Below, in pieces: positions 9,321-18,493 of a DNA stretch of 64,000 nucleotides. Position numbers and translations under genes: made by a program. The notes below the pieces were generated by a model. It had not been told where the DNA came from. It saw only the letters and a program-made list of their open reading frames with translations, and searched no databases. Within the stretch, counting starts at the first letter, position 1, and every line of letters starts with the position of its first letter. Origin of the DNA: Nitrosospira sp. Nsp11 (GTDB lineage: Bacteria; Pseudomonadota; Gammaproteobacteria; Burkholderiales; Nitrosomonadaceae). The stretch lies in the NCBI RefSeq assembly GCF_900142705.1, contig NZ_FRBV01000016.1, positions 1 to 64,000 on the forward strand, in the 5' to 3' direction.

Positions 9321-10586
9321 ATGCGTCTTACCCCTGCTCATCTGGACATGGCCGCCGCTGCATTGCGCGCCGTGCTTCCGCTGGAACACCCTGCAGATTC
9401 GATATTGCGGCATTTCTTCCGAGAGAATCCGACACTTGGCGTAAACGACCGCGCATTTGTCGCGGAAACGGTATTTGGCATTTTGCGCCACCGGTTTTTT
9501 ATCGAGAGCGCGGTTAACATTGCCACTCCCCGTTCGTTGCTGCTTGCTTATCTGGCAAGATTCCAAGGTTTGAATATGCGCGAGCTGATATCGCTCGTTA
9601 GCGAAACGGAAGCAAAGTTGCTCACGGGAATCAAGTCGGTATCGCTGGAAGCGCAGCCACTTGACGTCCAGGCTGAGTTCCCGGTCTGGTTGATGGAAAA
9701 GCTGCGCAATTTCATGAGCGATAGCGAGATACTTGATCTGGGGCGGTCGCTGCAACAAGCGGCGCCCCTCGATCTACGCGTCAATACGCTGCTTGCGAGT
9801 CGCGATGAGGTTCTTGCAGTACTGAGCAAAGACGGAATTGAAGGTAGCGCGACGCCTTATTCGCCCATCGGTATCCGCCTTGCCGGGAAGCCCGCTATCA
9901 ATCGCCACGAACTATTCGTCACCGGCAAAGTAGAGATCCAGGACGAAGGCAGCCAGTTGCTGGGCTATCTGCTCGGGCCGAAGCGCCGCGACATGGTGGT
10001 CGATTTCTGTGCGGGCGCCGGAGGCAAATCGCTGATGCTGGGCGCCCTGATGCGTTCGCAAGGACGCATCTATGCGCTGGATAATTCTGAAAAGCGGCTG
10101 AATAACCTTAAACCACGCCTCAAGCGTTCCGGTTTGTCCAATCTGTATCCCCAGCTTATCACTAATGAAAATGATATCAAGGTGAAACGTCTGACGGGAA
10201 AGATCGACCGGGTACTGGTGGATGCCCCTTGCAGCGGCCTTGGGACGTTGCGTCGTAATCCGGATTTGAAATGGCGACAATCACCGCAGAGCATTGAAGA
10301 GCTCAAGCGCAAGCAGGCAGCCATTCTGGCGTCCGCCGCCAATCTGCTCAAGCCCGGCGGCAGGCTGGTATATGCGACCTGCAGTTTCTTGCCGGAGGAG
10401 AATCAGGAGATCGTCGATAAATTTTTAAGCACCCACCCCCGGTTCATGCAGTTGAATTGCGCCGAGCTATTGATACAACAAAAAATTCCCCTCGACACCG
10501 GCGCATTCCTGCAACTGTCCCCCGGCCTGCACCGTACGGATGGTTTTTTTGCCGCTGCGCTGGAATTGGCGAAGGGTGAAGCATGA
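9321..10586 (+). CDS. RsmB-type 16S rRNA m5C methyltransferase (NOL1/NOP2/Fmu family)
   Basis: 421 residues. An N-terminal NusB/RsmB-like helical part (AALRAVLPLEHPADSILRHFFRENPTLGVNDR) is followed by the class I methyltransferase core. The SAM loop is VDFCAGAGGKSLML. Motif IV, VDAPCSGLGTLRRNPD, carries one cysteine. Motif VI, YATCSFLPEENQ, carries the catalytic cysteine. Both cysteines expected for an m5C enzyme are present. It is likely to methylate C967 of 16S rRNA or an equivalent base. The protein ends GFFAAALELAKGEA. The stop overlaps the start of the next gene by 4 bases, which suggests co-translation. Confidence 0.9.
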   Translation: MRLTPAHLDMAAAALRAVLPLEHPADSILRHFFRENPTLGVNDRAFVAETVFGILRHRFFIESAVNIATPRSLLLAYLARFQGLNMRELISLVSETEAKLLTGIKSVSLEAQPLDVQAEFPVWLMEKLRNFMSDSEILDLGRSLQQAAPLDLRVNTLLASRDEVLAVLSKDGIEGSATPYSPIGIRLAGKPAINRHELFVTGKVEIQDEGSQLLGYLLGPKRRDMVVDFCAGAGGKSLMLGALMRSQGRIYALDNSEKRLNNLKPRLKRSGLSNLYPQLITNENDIKVKRLTGKIDRVLVDAPCSGLGTLRRNPDLKWRQSPQSIEELKRKQAAILASAANLLKPGGRLVYATCSFLPEENQEIVDKFLSTHPRFMQLNCAELLIQQKIPLDTGAFLQLSPGLHRTDGFFAAALELAKGEA

Positions 10587-11179
10587 CATCGCTACGCCAT
10601 TGCGCCACTCTTTCCGTCGCCGGCTATCTGGCGATTCTTTTTGCTGCGCCTCATGCAGCAGGGTTCGAACCCACTTCCGGTCATGGCCATAAACCTCCTA
10701 TTGCTCTTCCCGCCTCAGGCACGGTACAAGCGGCGTTTACCCCAGGAGATGACGCCGGCAAGCTTATTGCCGACGCTATCGATACCGCACATCATCAAGT
10801 GCTGGTGCAGACGTTCAGTTTTACCCATCGCAAGATCGCCGACGCATTAATTGCAGCGAAGCGCCGCGGCGTGGAAGTCAAAGTAATTGCTGACAAGGAT
10901 CAAACCCATCGAATCCCTACCAGCCTGATTTCGAAGATTGCGGGTGAGGGCGTGCCGGTTTTTACGGACTCCGATCACACCAGCGCACATAACAAAGTCA
11001 TAGTGATCGACGCGGACAGTCCTGACGCAACCCTGATTACCGGCAGCTTCAATTTCACCCACGCGGCACAGTACAGGAACGCGGAGAATGTGCTGTTGAT
11101 ACGCGGCAATGCCGCACTCACTGATCTTTACCTCCAAAACTGGCATCGTCACTACAAGCACTCTCAGCCTTACCGGTAG
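10583..11179 (+). CDS. Phospholipase D-like nuclease, single-HKD, exported
   Basis: 198 residues with a signal sequence (SVAGYLAILFAAPHAAG). One HKD motif is complete: AHNKVIVIDADSPDATLITGS, that is H-x-K-x4-D then GSxNFT. A single HKD copy and this length match the Nuc/endonuclease branch of the PLD family, which acts as a homodimer and cleaves nucleic acids. Export implies a periplasmic nuclease or phosphodiesterase. It is coupled to the rsmB-like gene by ATGA overlap, with no obvious functional link. Confidence 0.86.
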   Translation: MTSLRHCATLSVAGYLAILFAAPHAAGFEPTSGHGHKPPIALPASGTVQAAFTPGDDAGKLIADAIDTAHHQVLVQTFSFTHRKIADALIAAKRRGVEVKVIADKDQTHRIPTSLISKIAGEGVPVFTDSDHTSAHNKVIVIDADSPDATLITGSFNFTHAAQYRNAENVLLIRGNAALTDLYLQNWHRHYKHSQPYR

Positions 11180-11200
11180 GACCCGCTACCGCCCTGTCTC

Positions 11201-12475
11201 ATGCAATCCAATAATGAGTTCCAGAATTTGTTACGCGATCTGATCTCCGGCGCGCAGGAAGTCAGCGTCCTATGGCAGATTGCCGTGCTGACTGGAGGTC
11301 TGGGGCTTTCCTGGTGGTTGCGGCGGCATGCGATGATCCGCATCGCTCCACAGGTAAGCGCCCGCACGCTGAATATCAGCGCGCGCAGCATGGGCCGCCT
11401 CCTGTTCCCTCTCTTCGCGCTTGTCCTGGTCGTTTTCGGCAGGTGGGCGTTGAGTCATTGGTATTCGACTCATCTACTCAACATTGTCGTCCCGTTGTTA
11501 TTTGCGCTCGCGCTGATTCGCGCAGCCGTTTATATGCTGCGCAGAGTTTTTTCAGGCCAGGAATGGCTGCACCCATGGGAGCGATTTATCGGCTGGACGG
11601 TATGGATTGGACTGGCGCTCCATGTAACGGGTCTTCTGCCGGAGATCCTGATATTTCTCGATGATATTTCGTTCCACATCGGCAAACAGCGCCTTTCTGT
11701 ATTGCTGTTCGTACAAGGCATCCTCGCATTCACAGTCAGCATGCTGGTAGCGCTCTGGCTCGCCAGTTCGCTTGAGGTACGCATCATGGATGCCCAAGCG
11801 TTGGATATCAATCAACGCGTGATTCTGTCGAAAATCAGCCGGACGGTACTGATACTTGTGGGCGTGCTGATCGCGCTGCCATTGGTCGGTGTAGATATCA
11901 CTGTTTTGTCCGTGTTCGGGGGCGCGCTTGGCGTCGGGCTCGGATTGGGTTTACAGAAAATCGCCAGCAACTACATAAGCGGTTTCATCATTCTTCTGGA
12001 TCATTCACTGCATATTGGCGATATCGTTACAGTAGATGACCGCAAGGGCGAAGTCACCTCACTCACGACCCGGTATGTGGTGCTCAAGAGCGACGATGGA
12101 ACCGAGGCCCTCATTCCCAACGATACCTTCATTACTTCAACGGTTATCAGTCAGAATTTTTCGGATCCCCGATTACGACTGATCCTGCCATTCCAGATCA
12201 GCTACACAAGCTCCGTCGAGGTCGCGATGGACATCATGCTGGACGCCGCTAAAAAGCGGCAACAAATATTGACCAATCCGGAGCCAGCTGTATTTTTGAA
12301 GGAATTCGCCCCTGGCGGAATCAATCTGGAACTGTTCGTGTGGGTAGAGAATCCAGAAGGTGGCGCGCTTCGGCTACGCTCCGGCCTCAACATTGAAATC
12401 TGGTCTGAATTTCAGAAACACAGCATCGAGATTCCGTTCCTGCCACTGCAGCCTCCTCTCCCGAAAGCGCGATGA
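11201..12475 (+). CDS. MscS-family mechanosensitive ion channel
   Basis: 424 residues, with several N-terminal membrane spans (WQIAVLTGGLGLSWWL, LLFPLFALVLVVFG, LNIVVPLLFALALIRA, LFVQGILAFTVSMLVALWLA). The pore helix and beta domain follow: SVFGGALGVGLGLGLQKIASNYISGFIILLD, HIGDIVTVDD, GEVTSLTTRYVVLKSDDGTEALIPN. This is the glycine/alanine-rich TM3 and the Sm-like vestibule of MscS. It should release solutes on osmotic downshift. It starts 21 bases after the nuclease stop. A following AT-rich stretch separates it from the DUF3015 gene. Confidence 0.92.
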   Translation: MQSNNEFQNLLRDLISGAQEVSVLWQIAVLTGGLGLSWWLRRHAMIRIAPQVSARTLNISARSMGRLLFPLFALVLVVFGRWALSHWYSTHLLNIVVPLLFALALIRAAVYMLRRVFSGQEWLHPWERFIGWTVWIGLALHVTGLLPEILIFLDDISFHIGKQRLSVLLFVQGILAFTVSMLVALWLASSLEVRIMDAQALDINQRVILSKISRTVLILVGVLIALPLVGVDITVLSVFGGALGVGLGLGLQKIASNYISGFIILLDHSLHIGDIVTVDDRKGEVTSLTTRYVVLKSDDGTEALIPNDTFITSTVISQNFSDPRLRLILPFQISYTSSVEVAMDIMLDAAKKRQQILTNPEPAVFLKEFAPGGINLELFVWVENPEGGALRLRSGLNIEIWSEFQKHSIEIPFLPLQPPLPKAR

Positions 12476-12546
12476 GGATGAATGCAGGGCACTCACCTGG
12501 CAACACGCCCAAGAGTATGTATGCTACGCAATTATAAATATAGTAT

Positions 12547-12575
12547 TTGACAACAAGAAAGGCCTTCAGTAAATT
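12547..12575 (+). promoter_or_regulatory. Candidate sigma-70 promoter for the DUF3015-DUF4105 genes
   Basis: A perfect -35 box TTGACA (12547-12552) is followed after a 17-base spacer by TAAATT (12570-12575), a 4 of 6 match to the -10 box. It sits in an AT-rich intergenic stretch about 120 bases before the DUF3015 start. Confidence 0.45.
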
Positions 12576-12695
12576 CAATACGTTTTAGCGGAAAAGACCT
12601 TATTTTTCCTAGAACATTTCCTGTCGTTTAGCTAGAAATTCAGTGCTTTTTATCTGGGTTTGGATGATAGTCAACTTCTTAATGGAGAGAGTATT

Positions 12696-13205
12696 ATGGG
12701 ACGATATAGTCGGATTGCAGTAGCAGCTTCTCTATTTTTACTTCCTGTTTCTGTTTTCGCGGCTGGCTATGGTGCAGCAGGTTGTGGGCTAGGGTCGGAG
12801 CTCATGGGACCAAAACCGGGTGCGTCGCAGGTTTTTGCTTCAACAACCAATTCAACGTTCGGAAACCAGACTTTTGGAATTACATCCGGAACTTCAAATT
12901 GCGGTGATCATGGCTTGATAAGCATGAACAAGGAACGTGAAGTGTTTGCACAAGAGAACTACACCAGTTTGGTTAAAGAAATGGCGCAAGGTAAAGGTGA
13001 AAATCTGTCCACTTTAGCCAATTTATATCAATGTCCCGCAGCGAGCCATCAAGAATTTGGCGCAATGGTTCAAGCGAAATTCGATAGTCTGGTTGCGAGT
13101 GATCAAGCAAACTCGACAGAATTACTGAGCCAGCTCGAAAACCAATTAACTCGCCATCCTACACTTGCAAAATCGTGTGATATCAAGCTATCCGCATTGA
13201 ATTAA
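12696..13205 (+). CDS. DUF3015-family exported protein
   Basis: 169 residues from the ATG at 12696, which has GGAGAG 7 bases upstream; the frame is open a further 12 codons to a TTG without such a site. A signal sequence (IAVAASLFLLPVSVFA) precedes AGYGAAGCGLGSELMGPKPG, QVFASTTNSTFGNQTFGITSGTSNCG and a C-terminal helical part. This is the DUF3015 pattern, with three to four conserved cysteines. The function is unknown. The gene directly precedes a DUF4105 gene, an association I recall for these two families. Confidence 0.85.
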   Translation: MGRYSRIAVAASLFLLPVSVFAAGYGAAGCGLGSELMGPKPGASQVFASTTNSTFGNQTFGITSGTSNCGDHGLISMNKEREVFAQENYTSLVKEMAQGKGENLSTLANLYQCPAASHQEFGAMVQAKFDSLVASDQANSTELLSQLENQLTRHPTLAKSCDIKLSALN

Positions 13206-13213
13206 AAAAAATC

Positions 13214-13249
13214 AGAAACGGGTACAGGTGAAAACCTGTATCCGTTTCT
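13214..13249. terminator. Strong hairpin between DUF3015 and DUF4105 genes
   Basis: A 16-pair stem (one G-T pair) closes a GAAA tetraloop; the arms are 13214-13229 and 13234-13249. An A-run precedes it and a weak T-rich stretch follows. It could be a partial terminator that lowers expression of the downstream DUF4105 gene, or an mRNA-stabilising hairpin. Confidence 0.8.
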
Positions 13250-13277
13250 ATATTGTTATCACTCCAATGATTCCTTC

Positions 13278-15197
13278 GTGCAACCTATTTACCTGGTAGT
13301 CGGGTTATTTTTCTGGTTTTGCTTCCTTCCTGTAACGGCTCATTCCCAACACAAAGTCACTGCTGATTATCTGGCTGAATTGCAACAGCAAGCCAAACAA
13401 AAAAAGCTTGCCGATGAACGTCTCTGGCACCTGCTTTTAAAGTACGACAAGAGACTTTTTCGCGGCATGACCAGTGAAGCCGACGGCATGGAGTTTTTCA
13501 ATTCTCCACAAGGGAAAATTGATCCGACATCAGAGCTACTGGCCACTCTCTCAAGCTTCTTCGTGCCACTGACCGAGATTACGAAAGGCAAAGAGCATCC
13601 GCAGTGTAACTTCCCCGCCCGCTTCAAATGGTTGAATCAGCAATTAGCATTCGACCCCAATCGCCTCGAAATACAAGCATGCGACCGACTTGACCGCTGG
13701 ATGAAGGCGCTAGACCCGGTCGGGGCAACGTTAGTGTTCGCGTCTTATTTCATGGACAATCCAGCCTCCATGTTTGGACATACCCTGCTACGCATTGATA
13801 GCCGGAGAACGGGTAGCGGTAATAACTTGATGAACTATGGTGCAAACTATGCCGCGGTTCCGGACACGGAAAATGCGTTTCTATACGCGCTCAAAGGTTT
13901 AATAGGTTCCTTTCCTGGCCGCTTCGCGATTTTCCCTTATTACACCAAGGTGCAGGAATACAATAATTTGGAAAGCCGGGATCTTTGGGAGTATGAACTC
14001 AAATTTACCCAGGATCAGCTGAACATGATGCTTCTGCACCTGTGGGAATTAGGTGGAACATATTTTGACTATTTTTATTTCCAGGAGAACTGCTCATACC
14101 ATGTGCTCTCCCTGCTGGAGGTTGCCAATCCTGATCTTCGATTAAAAGATCCATTTTCTTTCAGTGTGATCCCGACCGATACGGTAAAAACCCTGATGGC
14201 ACAGGACGGACTGGTAAAGCAGGTGGTATATCGGCCGTCAGTGCTCAGCCAGATGAATCATAAGAGACTCAGGATGGTCGATGATGAAAAGCGGATATTG
14301 CGACGTATGGTCAAAGGAGAAATATCCCCGGAAAACCCTGCCTTCAAGAGCCTTTCCGCTCCATCACAAGCACTTGTATTAAACGCTTACATGGACTACT
14401 TGCAGTATCAAAGCATGCAGGAAAAGAGTACCGGGAACATAAAAATTCCACGTTCCGTTTTGCTGGCGAGAAGCCGCCTGCCGGCTACTACTAATGGGCT
14501 AGCAGATACCATCACACGCTTTTCGAGCCGCCCGGACCATGGTCACGGCACGGATCGATTTCGATTAGGGATCGGGCACAATGCGCGTGAGCCTTTCCTG
14601 GAATTCGCTTACCGTCCGGTTTATCACGATTTAATGGCCAAGGATGTGGGATATGATAAAAACTCGGAAATCATTTTTTTGGACTTCAAGCTTCGGTATT
14701 ACCTGGAGTCCGACCGGGTGCGACTGGATCAGGCAAAAATTCTTTCTATTACGGCGCTTAATCCCTATGATGCCTTATTTACCAAACCTTCCTGGCGTTT
14801 AGATCTGGAGGTCGACACACTAAGAGACCGCAACTGTAACTACTGCAATTCCGTCAAAGGCACATACGGAAGGGGTATTTCCTATCGACCGGATTTTTTT
14901 TCACCCTTGCTGTTATATTCCTTTGCCGATCTGAAAACGGAGTTTTCTGAGCATTTGAAACAAAAATTTCGTTTGGGTGGCGATGCGGAAGTAGGAATGT
15001 ATTACGACGTAACCGAAAATTTGAGAATCAAACTTGCCGGCAGTTATCAAATTTTTGTCCTTGGTGAAAGCAAACGTTTTTTCACTGCGCATTTCATTAC
15101 CCGCTATGCACTATCCCGGGATCTTGATCTAAGAATCGAATTGAATCGCTATGACCATAACAATGAAGGAATTTTTTCGGCCAATTATTTCTTCTAG
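13278..15197 (+). CDS. DUF4105-family outer-membrane-associated protein
   Basis: 639 residues starting at GTG, with a signal-like hydrophobic start (YLVVGLFFWFCFLPVTAHS). The N-terminal half carries the DUF4105 core: CNFPARFKWL, ASYFMDNPASMFGHTLLRID, FPYYTKVQEYNNLESRDLWEY and FYFQENCSYHVLSLLE. The conserved Cys and His residues of that core (Lnb-like periplasmic thiol/papain-like fold) are visible. The C-terminal part, from about residue 430, is rich in alternating aromatic strands ending in NYFF, as in an outer-membrane beta barrel. The function is unknown. The stop codon is contributed by the inverted repeat of the element at 15194. Confidence 0.85.
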   Translation: MQPIYLVVGLFFWFCFLPVTAHSQHKVTADYLAELQQQAKQKKLADERLWHLLLKYDKRLFRGMTSEADGMEFFNSPQGKIDPTSELLATLSSFFVPLTEITKGKEHPQCNFPARFKWLNQQLAFDPNRLEIQACDRLDRWMKALDPVGATLVFASYFMDNPASMFGHTLLRIDSRRTGSGNNLMNYGANYAAVPDTENAFLYALKGLIGSFPGRFAIFPYYTKVQEYNNLESRDLWEYELKFTQDQLNMMLLHLWELGGTYFDYFYFQENCSYHVLSLLEVANPDLRLKDPFSFSVIPTDTVKTLMAQDGLVKQVVYRPSVLSQMNHKRLRMVDDEKRILRRMVKGEISPENPAFKSLSAPSQALVLNAYMDYLQYQSMQEKSTGNIKIPRSVLLARSRLPATTNGLADTITRFSSRPDHGHGTDRFRLGIGHNAREPFLEFAYRPVYHDLMAKDVGYDKNSEIIFLDFKLRYYLESDRVRLDQAKILSITALNPYDALFTKPSWRLDLEVDTLRDRNCNYCNSVKGTYGRGISYRPDFFSPLLLYSFADLKTEFSEHLKQKFRLGGDAEVGMYYDVTENLRIKLAGSYQIFVLGESKRFFTAHFITRYALSRDLDLRIELNRYDHNNEGIFSANYFF

Positions 15198-15362
15198 CCC
15201 GGATATTTCATAAATTCGCGTAATGATTGCGCAGGATTTTGTTTCGTAGGGAGATTTTGTGAAAGAGTGGCGTAGTTATTCATACGCCCGACTGAACGAA
15301 ATTTTTATACGAAACAAAAGACCAGCAAGGGCACGCGTCAATTTATGAAACATCCGGGCTAG
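15194..15362. mobile_element. MITE-like element, ~169 bp, with 21-bp terminal inverted repeats
   Basis: The ends 15194-15214 and 15342-15362 are inverted copies of each other with one mismatch; the core reads GCCCGGATRTTTCATAAA. Pairing continues a little further inside (CGCG). Both outer ends carry CTAG, which may be a 4-bp target duplication or part of the repeat. The interior has no ORF. No transposase of matching ends is in the window, so the parent family cannot be named. The left repeat supplies the TAG stop of the DUF4105 gene. Confidence 0.75.
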
Positions 15363-15631
15363 CCAGCAGCCTTTCGGACTTGAAGAATCGCAGCGAAAAA
15401 TTGACCAGGGAATATGAACCGGCCAGATCATTTGCTACAGACCAGGCTGTTTATTTTCTCTCTACATCAGAGCCGCACCTCCTTGATATGGAAATGGATT
15501 TTAGATAACATAACGCGATATCAATGACTTGTAGAGGAAGCGCTTGGAACCACTACTTTCGCTCCAACCGCTGCCGACGCACCGAAATAATTTATTCCAG
15601 GACTCATTCTGTTTATTACACATTAGAACTC

Positions 15632-15883
15632 ATGAAGACAACTACGCTAATCTTATTCTTCGCGCTATTTTCCACGCAGGTTTTCGCACAAAGGGAGGCT
15701 CAGGAATTTCCTTGGTCCAAGGCGGCAAAAATTATTTCAGCGGATGAAGCAAAAAGCCGCGGCGGAAAAAAAACAGAGCAGCAACCCGAAGCCAATAGTA
15801 AAAGGACCGGAAAGAAAATGGACGCTGAAAATAAAAAGAGCGACCGGGATTACTCAGCCGGGACCGTGGACGGTGGAAAGTAG
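15632..15883 (+). CDS. Small exported lysine-rich hypothetical protein
   Basis: 83 residues from the ATG at 15632 (the frame is open earlier, but the upstream part lacks a signal sequence). MKTTTLILFFALFSTQVFA is a clear signal peptide with an Ala cleavage site. The mature part of about 64 residues is very rich in Lys, Glu, Asp and Ser and has no cysteines, so it is probably disordered. I do not recognise a family. Gene start and reality are moderately supported by the signal peptide only. Confidence 0.5.
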   Translation: MKTTTLILFFALFSTQVFAQREAQEFPWSKAAKIISADEAKSRGGKKTEQQPEANSKRTGKKMDAENKKSDRDYSAGTVDGGK

Positions 15884-15974
15884 CTGTTATCGGTCACGCT
15901 TCAAGTATTGAAGACAAGCCAGCGAAGGGCAGCAACGGTTAATGACTTGGTAAATTGGAAATCCAGAGGCGCTG

Positions 15975-16271
15975 ATGGGTGCTTTGATCTTCTACGTCGC
16001 GGTCTACTTCGTTGGCTACTACGCCGCGAACCTGCTTAACCGGATGATTGGACGGGTCTTGATTCAGAACCGCCGCCTGGCGGGTTTTGTTCTGGTCCTC
16101 ATGGTCAGCCTGCTGCACGGCTACAAGATAATAAGCACATCACCCTCTCATGATCACGGCGAAGGGGCGGGTTATGCACTGGGCTTTTACGTTATCCTGC
16201 CCGTCGCGATCATCGCGATTGCCGTGTTATATCTCACATGGCAGGAAAAACAGGATGATGACATTCCTTGA
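15975..16271 (+). CDS. Small two- to three-span membrane protein, hypothetical
   Basis: 98 residues with hydrophobic spans near 4-20, 35-50 and 68-88, separated by an Arg-rich loop (RMIGRVLIQNRR) and a His-containing loop (SPSHDHGEGAG). The tail is acidic (KQDDDIP). I do not recognise a family. AGAGGC lies about 7 bases before the ATG. It is convergent with gloA. Confidence 0.6.
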   Translation: MGALIFYVAVYFVGYYAANLLNRMIGRVLIQNRRLAGFVLVLMVSLLHGYKIISTSPSHDHGEGAGYALGFYVILPVAIIAIAVLYLTWQEKQDDDIP

Positions 16272-16354
16272 CTGCGCCTAAGCCGACAAAAGCCGACCAT
16301 TCATTCAAGCGCCATTTTTTGCTGACATCCGGCAGGTGCCGCCAATAATACGGC

Positions 16355-16744
16355 CTACACCACCTTTTTCTGTATCAACTCGATCTTGTAGCCGTCCGGG
16401 TCTTCCACGAATGCAATCACCGTGGCGCCATGCTTCATCGGCCCGGCCTCACGTGTAATTTTACCGCCGCGCTTCCTCACTTCTTCGCAAGCGTCATAAG
16501 CGTTATCCACTTCTATGGCGATATGGCCATAGCCGGTGCCCAGATCGTATTTTTTCACATCCCAGTTATGAGTCAGCTCCAGGACGGCGCCATTCGCCTC
16601 ATCCTGATAACCGACAAATGCCAGGGTAAATTTTCCTTCGGGATAATCCTTCCGGCGCAGCATCTTCATCCCCAGCACATCGGTGTAAAAAGCGATGGAT
16701 TTTTCCAGATCGCCCACGCGCAGCATCGTATGAAGAATACGCAT
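16355..16744 (-). CDS. gloA: Lactoylglutathione lyase (glyoxalase I)
   Basis: 129 residues with the vicinal-oxygen-chelate fold. [53 protein letters not shown] and [17 protein letters not shown] give the four metal ligands His, Glu, His, Glu of the dimeric Ni-type enzyme. It isomerises the methylglyoxal-glutathione adduct to S-lactoylglutathione. Its start abuts the rubredoxin stop codon exactly (16744/16745), so the two are surely co-transcribed. Confidence 0.96.
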   Translation of the reverse strand: MRILHTMLRVGDLEKSIAFYTDVLGMKMLRRKDYPEGKFTLAFVGYQDEANGAVLELTHNWDVKKYDLGTGYGHIAIEVDNAYDACEEVRKRGGKITREAGPMKHGATVIAFVEDPDGYKIELIQKKVV

Positions 16745-16933
16745 TTAAATTTCCACCATCTCAAAATCCTCCTTGCGCGCAGCGCATTCCGGACATGTCC
16801 AATTCATCGGTACGTCTTCCCACCGGGTTCCCGGAGGAATGCCTTCTTGGGGCGAGCCCTCGGCTTCGTCGTATACGTATCCGCAAATGAGACACATGTA
16901 ACAGCGGTAAACCAGAGTTTCGGTAGTAGGCAT
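16745..16933 (-). CDS. Rubredoxin
   Basis: 62 residues. Two knuckles bind one iron: CYMCLICGYVYDEAEG and NWTCPECAARKEDFEMVEI. The extra Cys-Tyr-Met before the first CxxC is seen in proteobacterial rubredoxins. EGIPPGTRWEDVPMNWTCP is the standard core. It is a small electron carrier of the cytoplasm. It is first gene of a two-gene unit with gloA and divergent from thiD, with only 49 bases between the starts, which must hold both promoters. Confidence 0.95.
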   Translation of the reverse strand: MPTTETLVYRCYMCLICGYVYDEAEGSPQEGIPPGTRWEDVPMNWTCPECAARKEDFEMVEI

Positions 16934-16982
16934 GATGAGTAAGAGTAATTTGAGTTAAAATGTCATTTTACGGTATTAGCCC

Positions 16983-17822
16983 ATGTCTCAGCCACCCCCC
17001 ATCGTACTTTCTTTCGCTGCCAGCGACTCTACCGGGGGCGCGGGTATCCAGGCCGACATCCTCACTCTTGCCAGCATGGGCTGTCATGCGCTCTCGGTGG
17101 TTACGGCCATTACCGTGCAGGATACAGCCGGCGTGGACGATGTGATGGCGCTCGATCCGGAATGGGTGGCGGATCAGGCGCGCGCGGTGCTGGAAGACAT
17201 GCCGGTACATGTTTTCAAGATCGGGTTGCTCGGCAGTGTTGAAATTATCACGGCTATCGCCGAAGTGGTTTCCGATTATCCCAACATTCCGCTGGTGCTG
17301 GACCCTGTGCTTGCTTCCGGGCGCGGCGACGAACTCACCAGCGACGAAATGGTAGCAGCAATGCGCGAATTGCTGCTACCCCAGGCGACTATCATTACGC
17401 CCAACAGCATCGAAGCGCGGCGGCTTGCCCAGGATGACGACGACGACAGCGAAATGCCGCATTTGAGCCAGTGCGCGACCCGCCTTCTGCATATGGGCTG
17501 CGAATATGTGCTCATCACCGGCACCCATGAAAACACATCACAGGTGATCAATAATTTATACGGAACCAGTGGAGTCATTCGCACCGATTCCTGGGACCGG
17601 CTGCCAGGTTCATATCACGGTTCGGGTTGCACGCTTGCCTCGGCTATCGCCGCCTCTCTTGCCAATGGCTTGCCCCTCGCCGAGGGTGTATACGAAGCGC
17701 AAGAATATACCTGGCAATCGCTTAAGGCCGGGTTTCGCCCCGGAATGGGACAGTATTTGCCGGACAGGTTATTCTGGGCCAGGGACGACACCGAAGCCGA
17801 AGAGGGAAACAAGAGTAAATGA
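16983..17822 (+). CDS. thiD: Hydroxymethylpyrimidine/phosphomethylpyrimidine kinase
   Basis: 279 residues of the ribokinase fold. Motifs are LSFAASDSTGGAGIQADILT, SVVTAITVQDTAGV, KIGLLGS, LVLDPVLASGRGDEL and the anion hole/catalytic GSYHGSGCTLASAIAA. It makes HMP-PP for thiamine synthesis. A 5-residue Asp run (DDDDD) lies after RRLAQ. ATGA overlap couples it to thiE. No TPP riboswitch is visible in the 49 bases upstream. Confidence 0.95.
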   Translation: MSQPPPIVLSFAASDSTGGAGIQADILTLASMGCHALSVVTAITVQDTAGVDDVMALDPEWVADQARAVLEDMPVHVFKIGLLGSVEIITAIAEVVSDYPNIPLVLDPVLASGRGDELTSDEMVAAMRELLLPQATIITPNSIEARRLAQDDDDDSEMPHLSQCATRLLHMGCEYVLITGTHENTSQVINNLYGTSGVIRTDSWDRLPGSYHGSGCTLASAIAASLANGLPLAEGVYEAQEYTWQSLKAGFRPGMGQYLPDRLFWARDDTEAEEGNKSK

Positions 17823-18493
17823 CACGGCCCAGGATTCTCGGCTTATATGCAATTACACCGGAAATCGCCGATACCGCCAGCCTCCTTGCGATGACGCAGC
17901 AGGCGCTGGCAGGCGGAGCCCGATTAGTCCAATACCGTAGCAAAACGGACGATGCCGCGCTGCGCCTTGAACAGGCACAGTCACTTGCCCGTCTTTGCGC
18001 TGAATTCGACGTACCGTTCATCATCAACGATTATCCTGATCTTGCTTTGGAAGTGGACGCCGACGGCGTGCATTTAGGAAAAGGGGATGCGCCCATCACC
18101 GAGGCACGGCGCAAACTGGGACCCGGCAAGATCATCGGAATTTCGTGTTACGAACGACTGGAACATGCTGTCGAGGCCGAGCGGCAAGGTGCCGATTATG
18201 CCGCCTTCGGCGCTTTTTTTGCTTCCGTCACCAAACCGGGCGCTGTGTCTGCGCCCGCAGACCTGTTGCATCACGCAAAGCAGAAGCTGGGGATTCCAAT
18301 TGTCGCTATCGGGGGTATTATTCCGGAAAATGCCGGGGAACTGATACGCCAAGGCGCAGACGCGGTGGCTGTCAACAACGCCTTGTTTAACGCCCGGCAC
18401 ATTCGATCCGCTGCCGAGAAATTTTCTTTGTTATTCAGGTCAAACCAGCATTTCATTCCTCATAATCATGGGTTAGCCAACAATGTCACGTAA
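17819..18493 (+). CDS. thiE: Thiamine-phosphate synthase
   Basis: 224 residues of TIM-barrel fold. [75 protein letters not shown] and [31 protein letters not shown] cover the HMP-PP and thiazole phosphate sites. It joins HMP-PP and thiazole phosphate into thiamine phosphate. It overlaps thiD by 4 bases and hemL by 11 bases, so thiD-thiE-hemL form one tightly packed operon. Confidence 0.95.
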   Translation: MTRPRILGLYAITPEIADTASLLAMTQQALAGGARLVQYRSKTDDAALRLEQAQSLARLCAEFDVPFIINDYPDLALEVDADGVHLGKGDAPITEARRKLGPGKIIGISCYERLEHAVEAERQGADYAAFGAFFASVTKPGAVSAPADLLHHAKQKLGIPIVAIGGIIPENAGELIRQGADAVAVNNALFNARHIRSAAEKFSLLFRSNQHFIPHNHGLANNVT

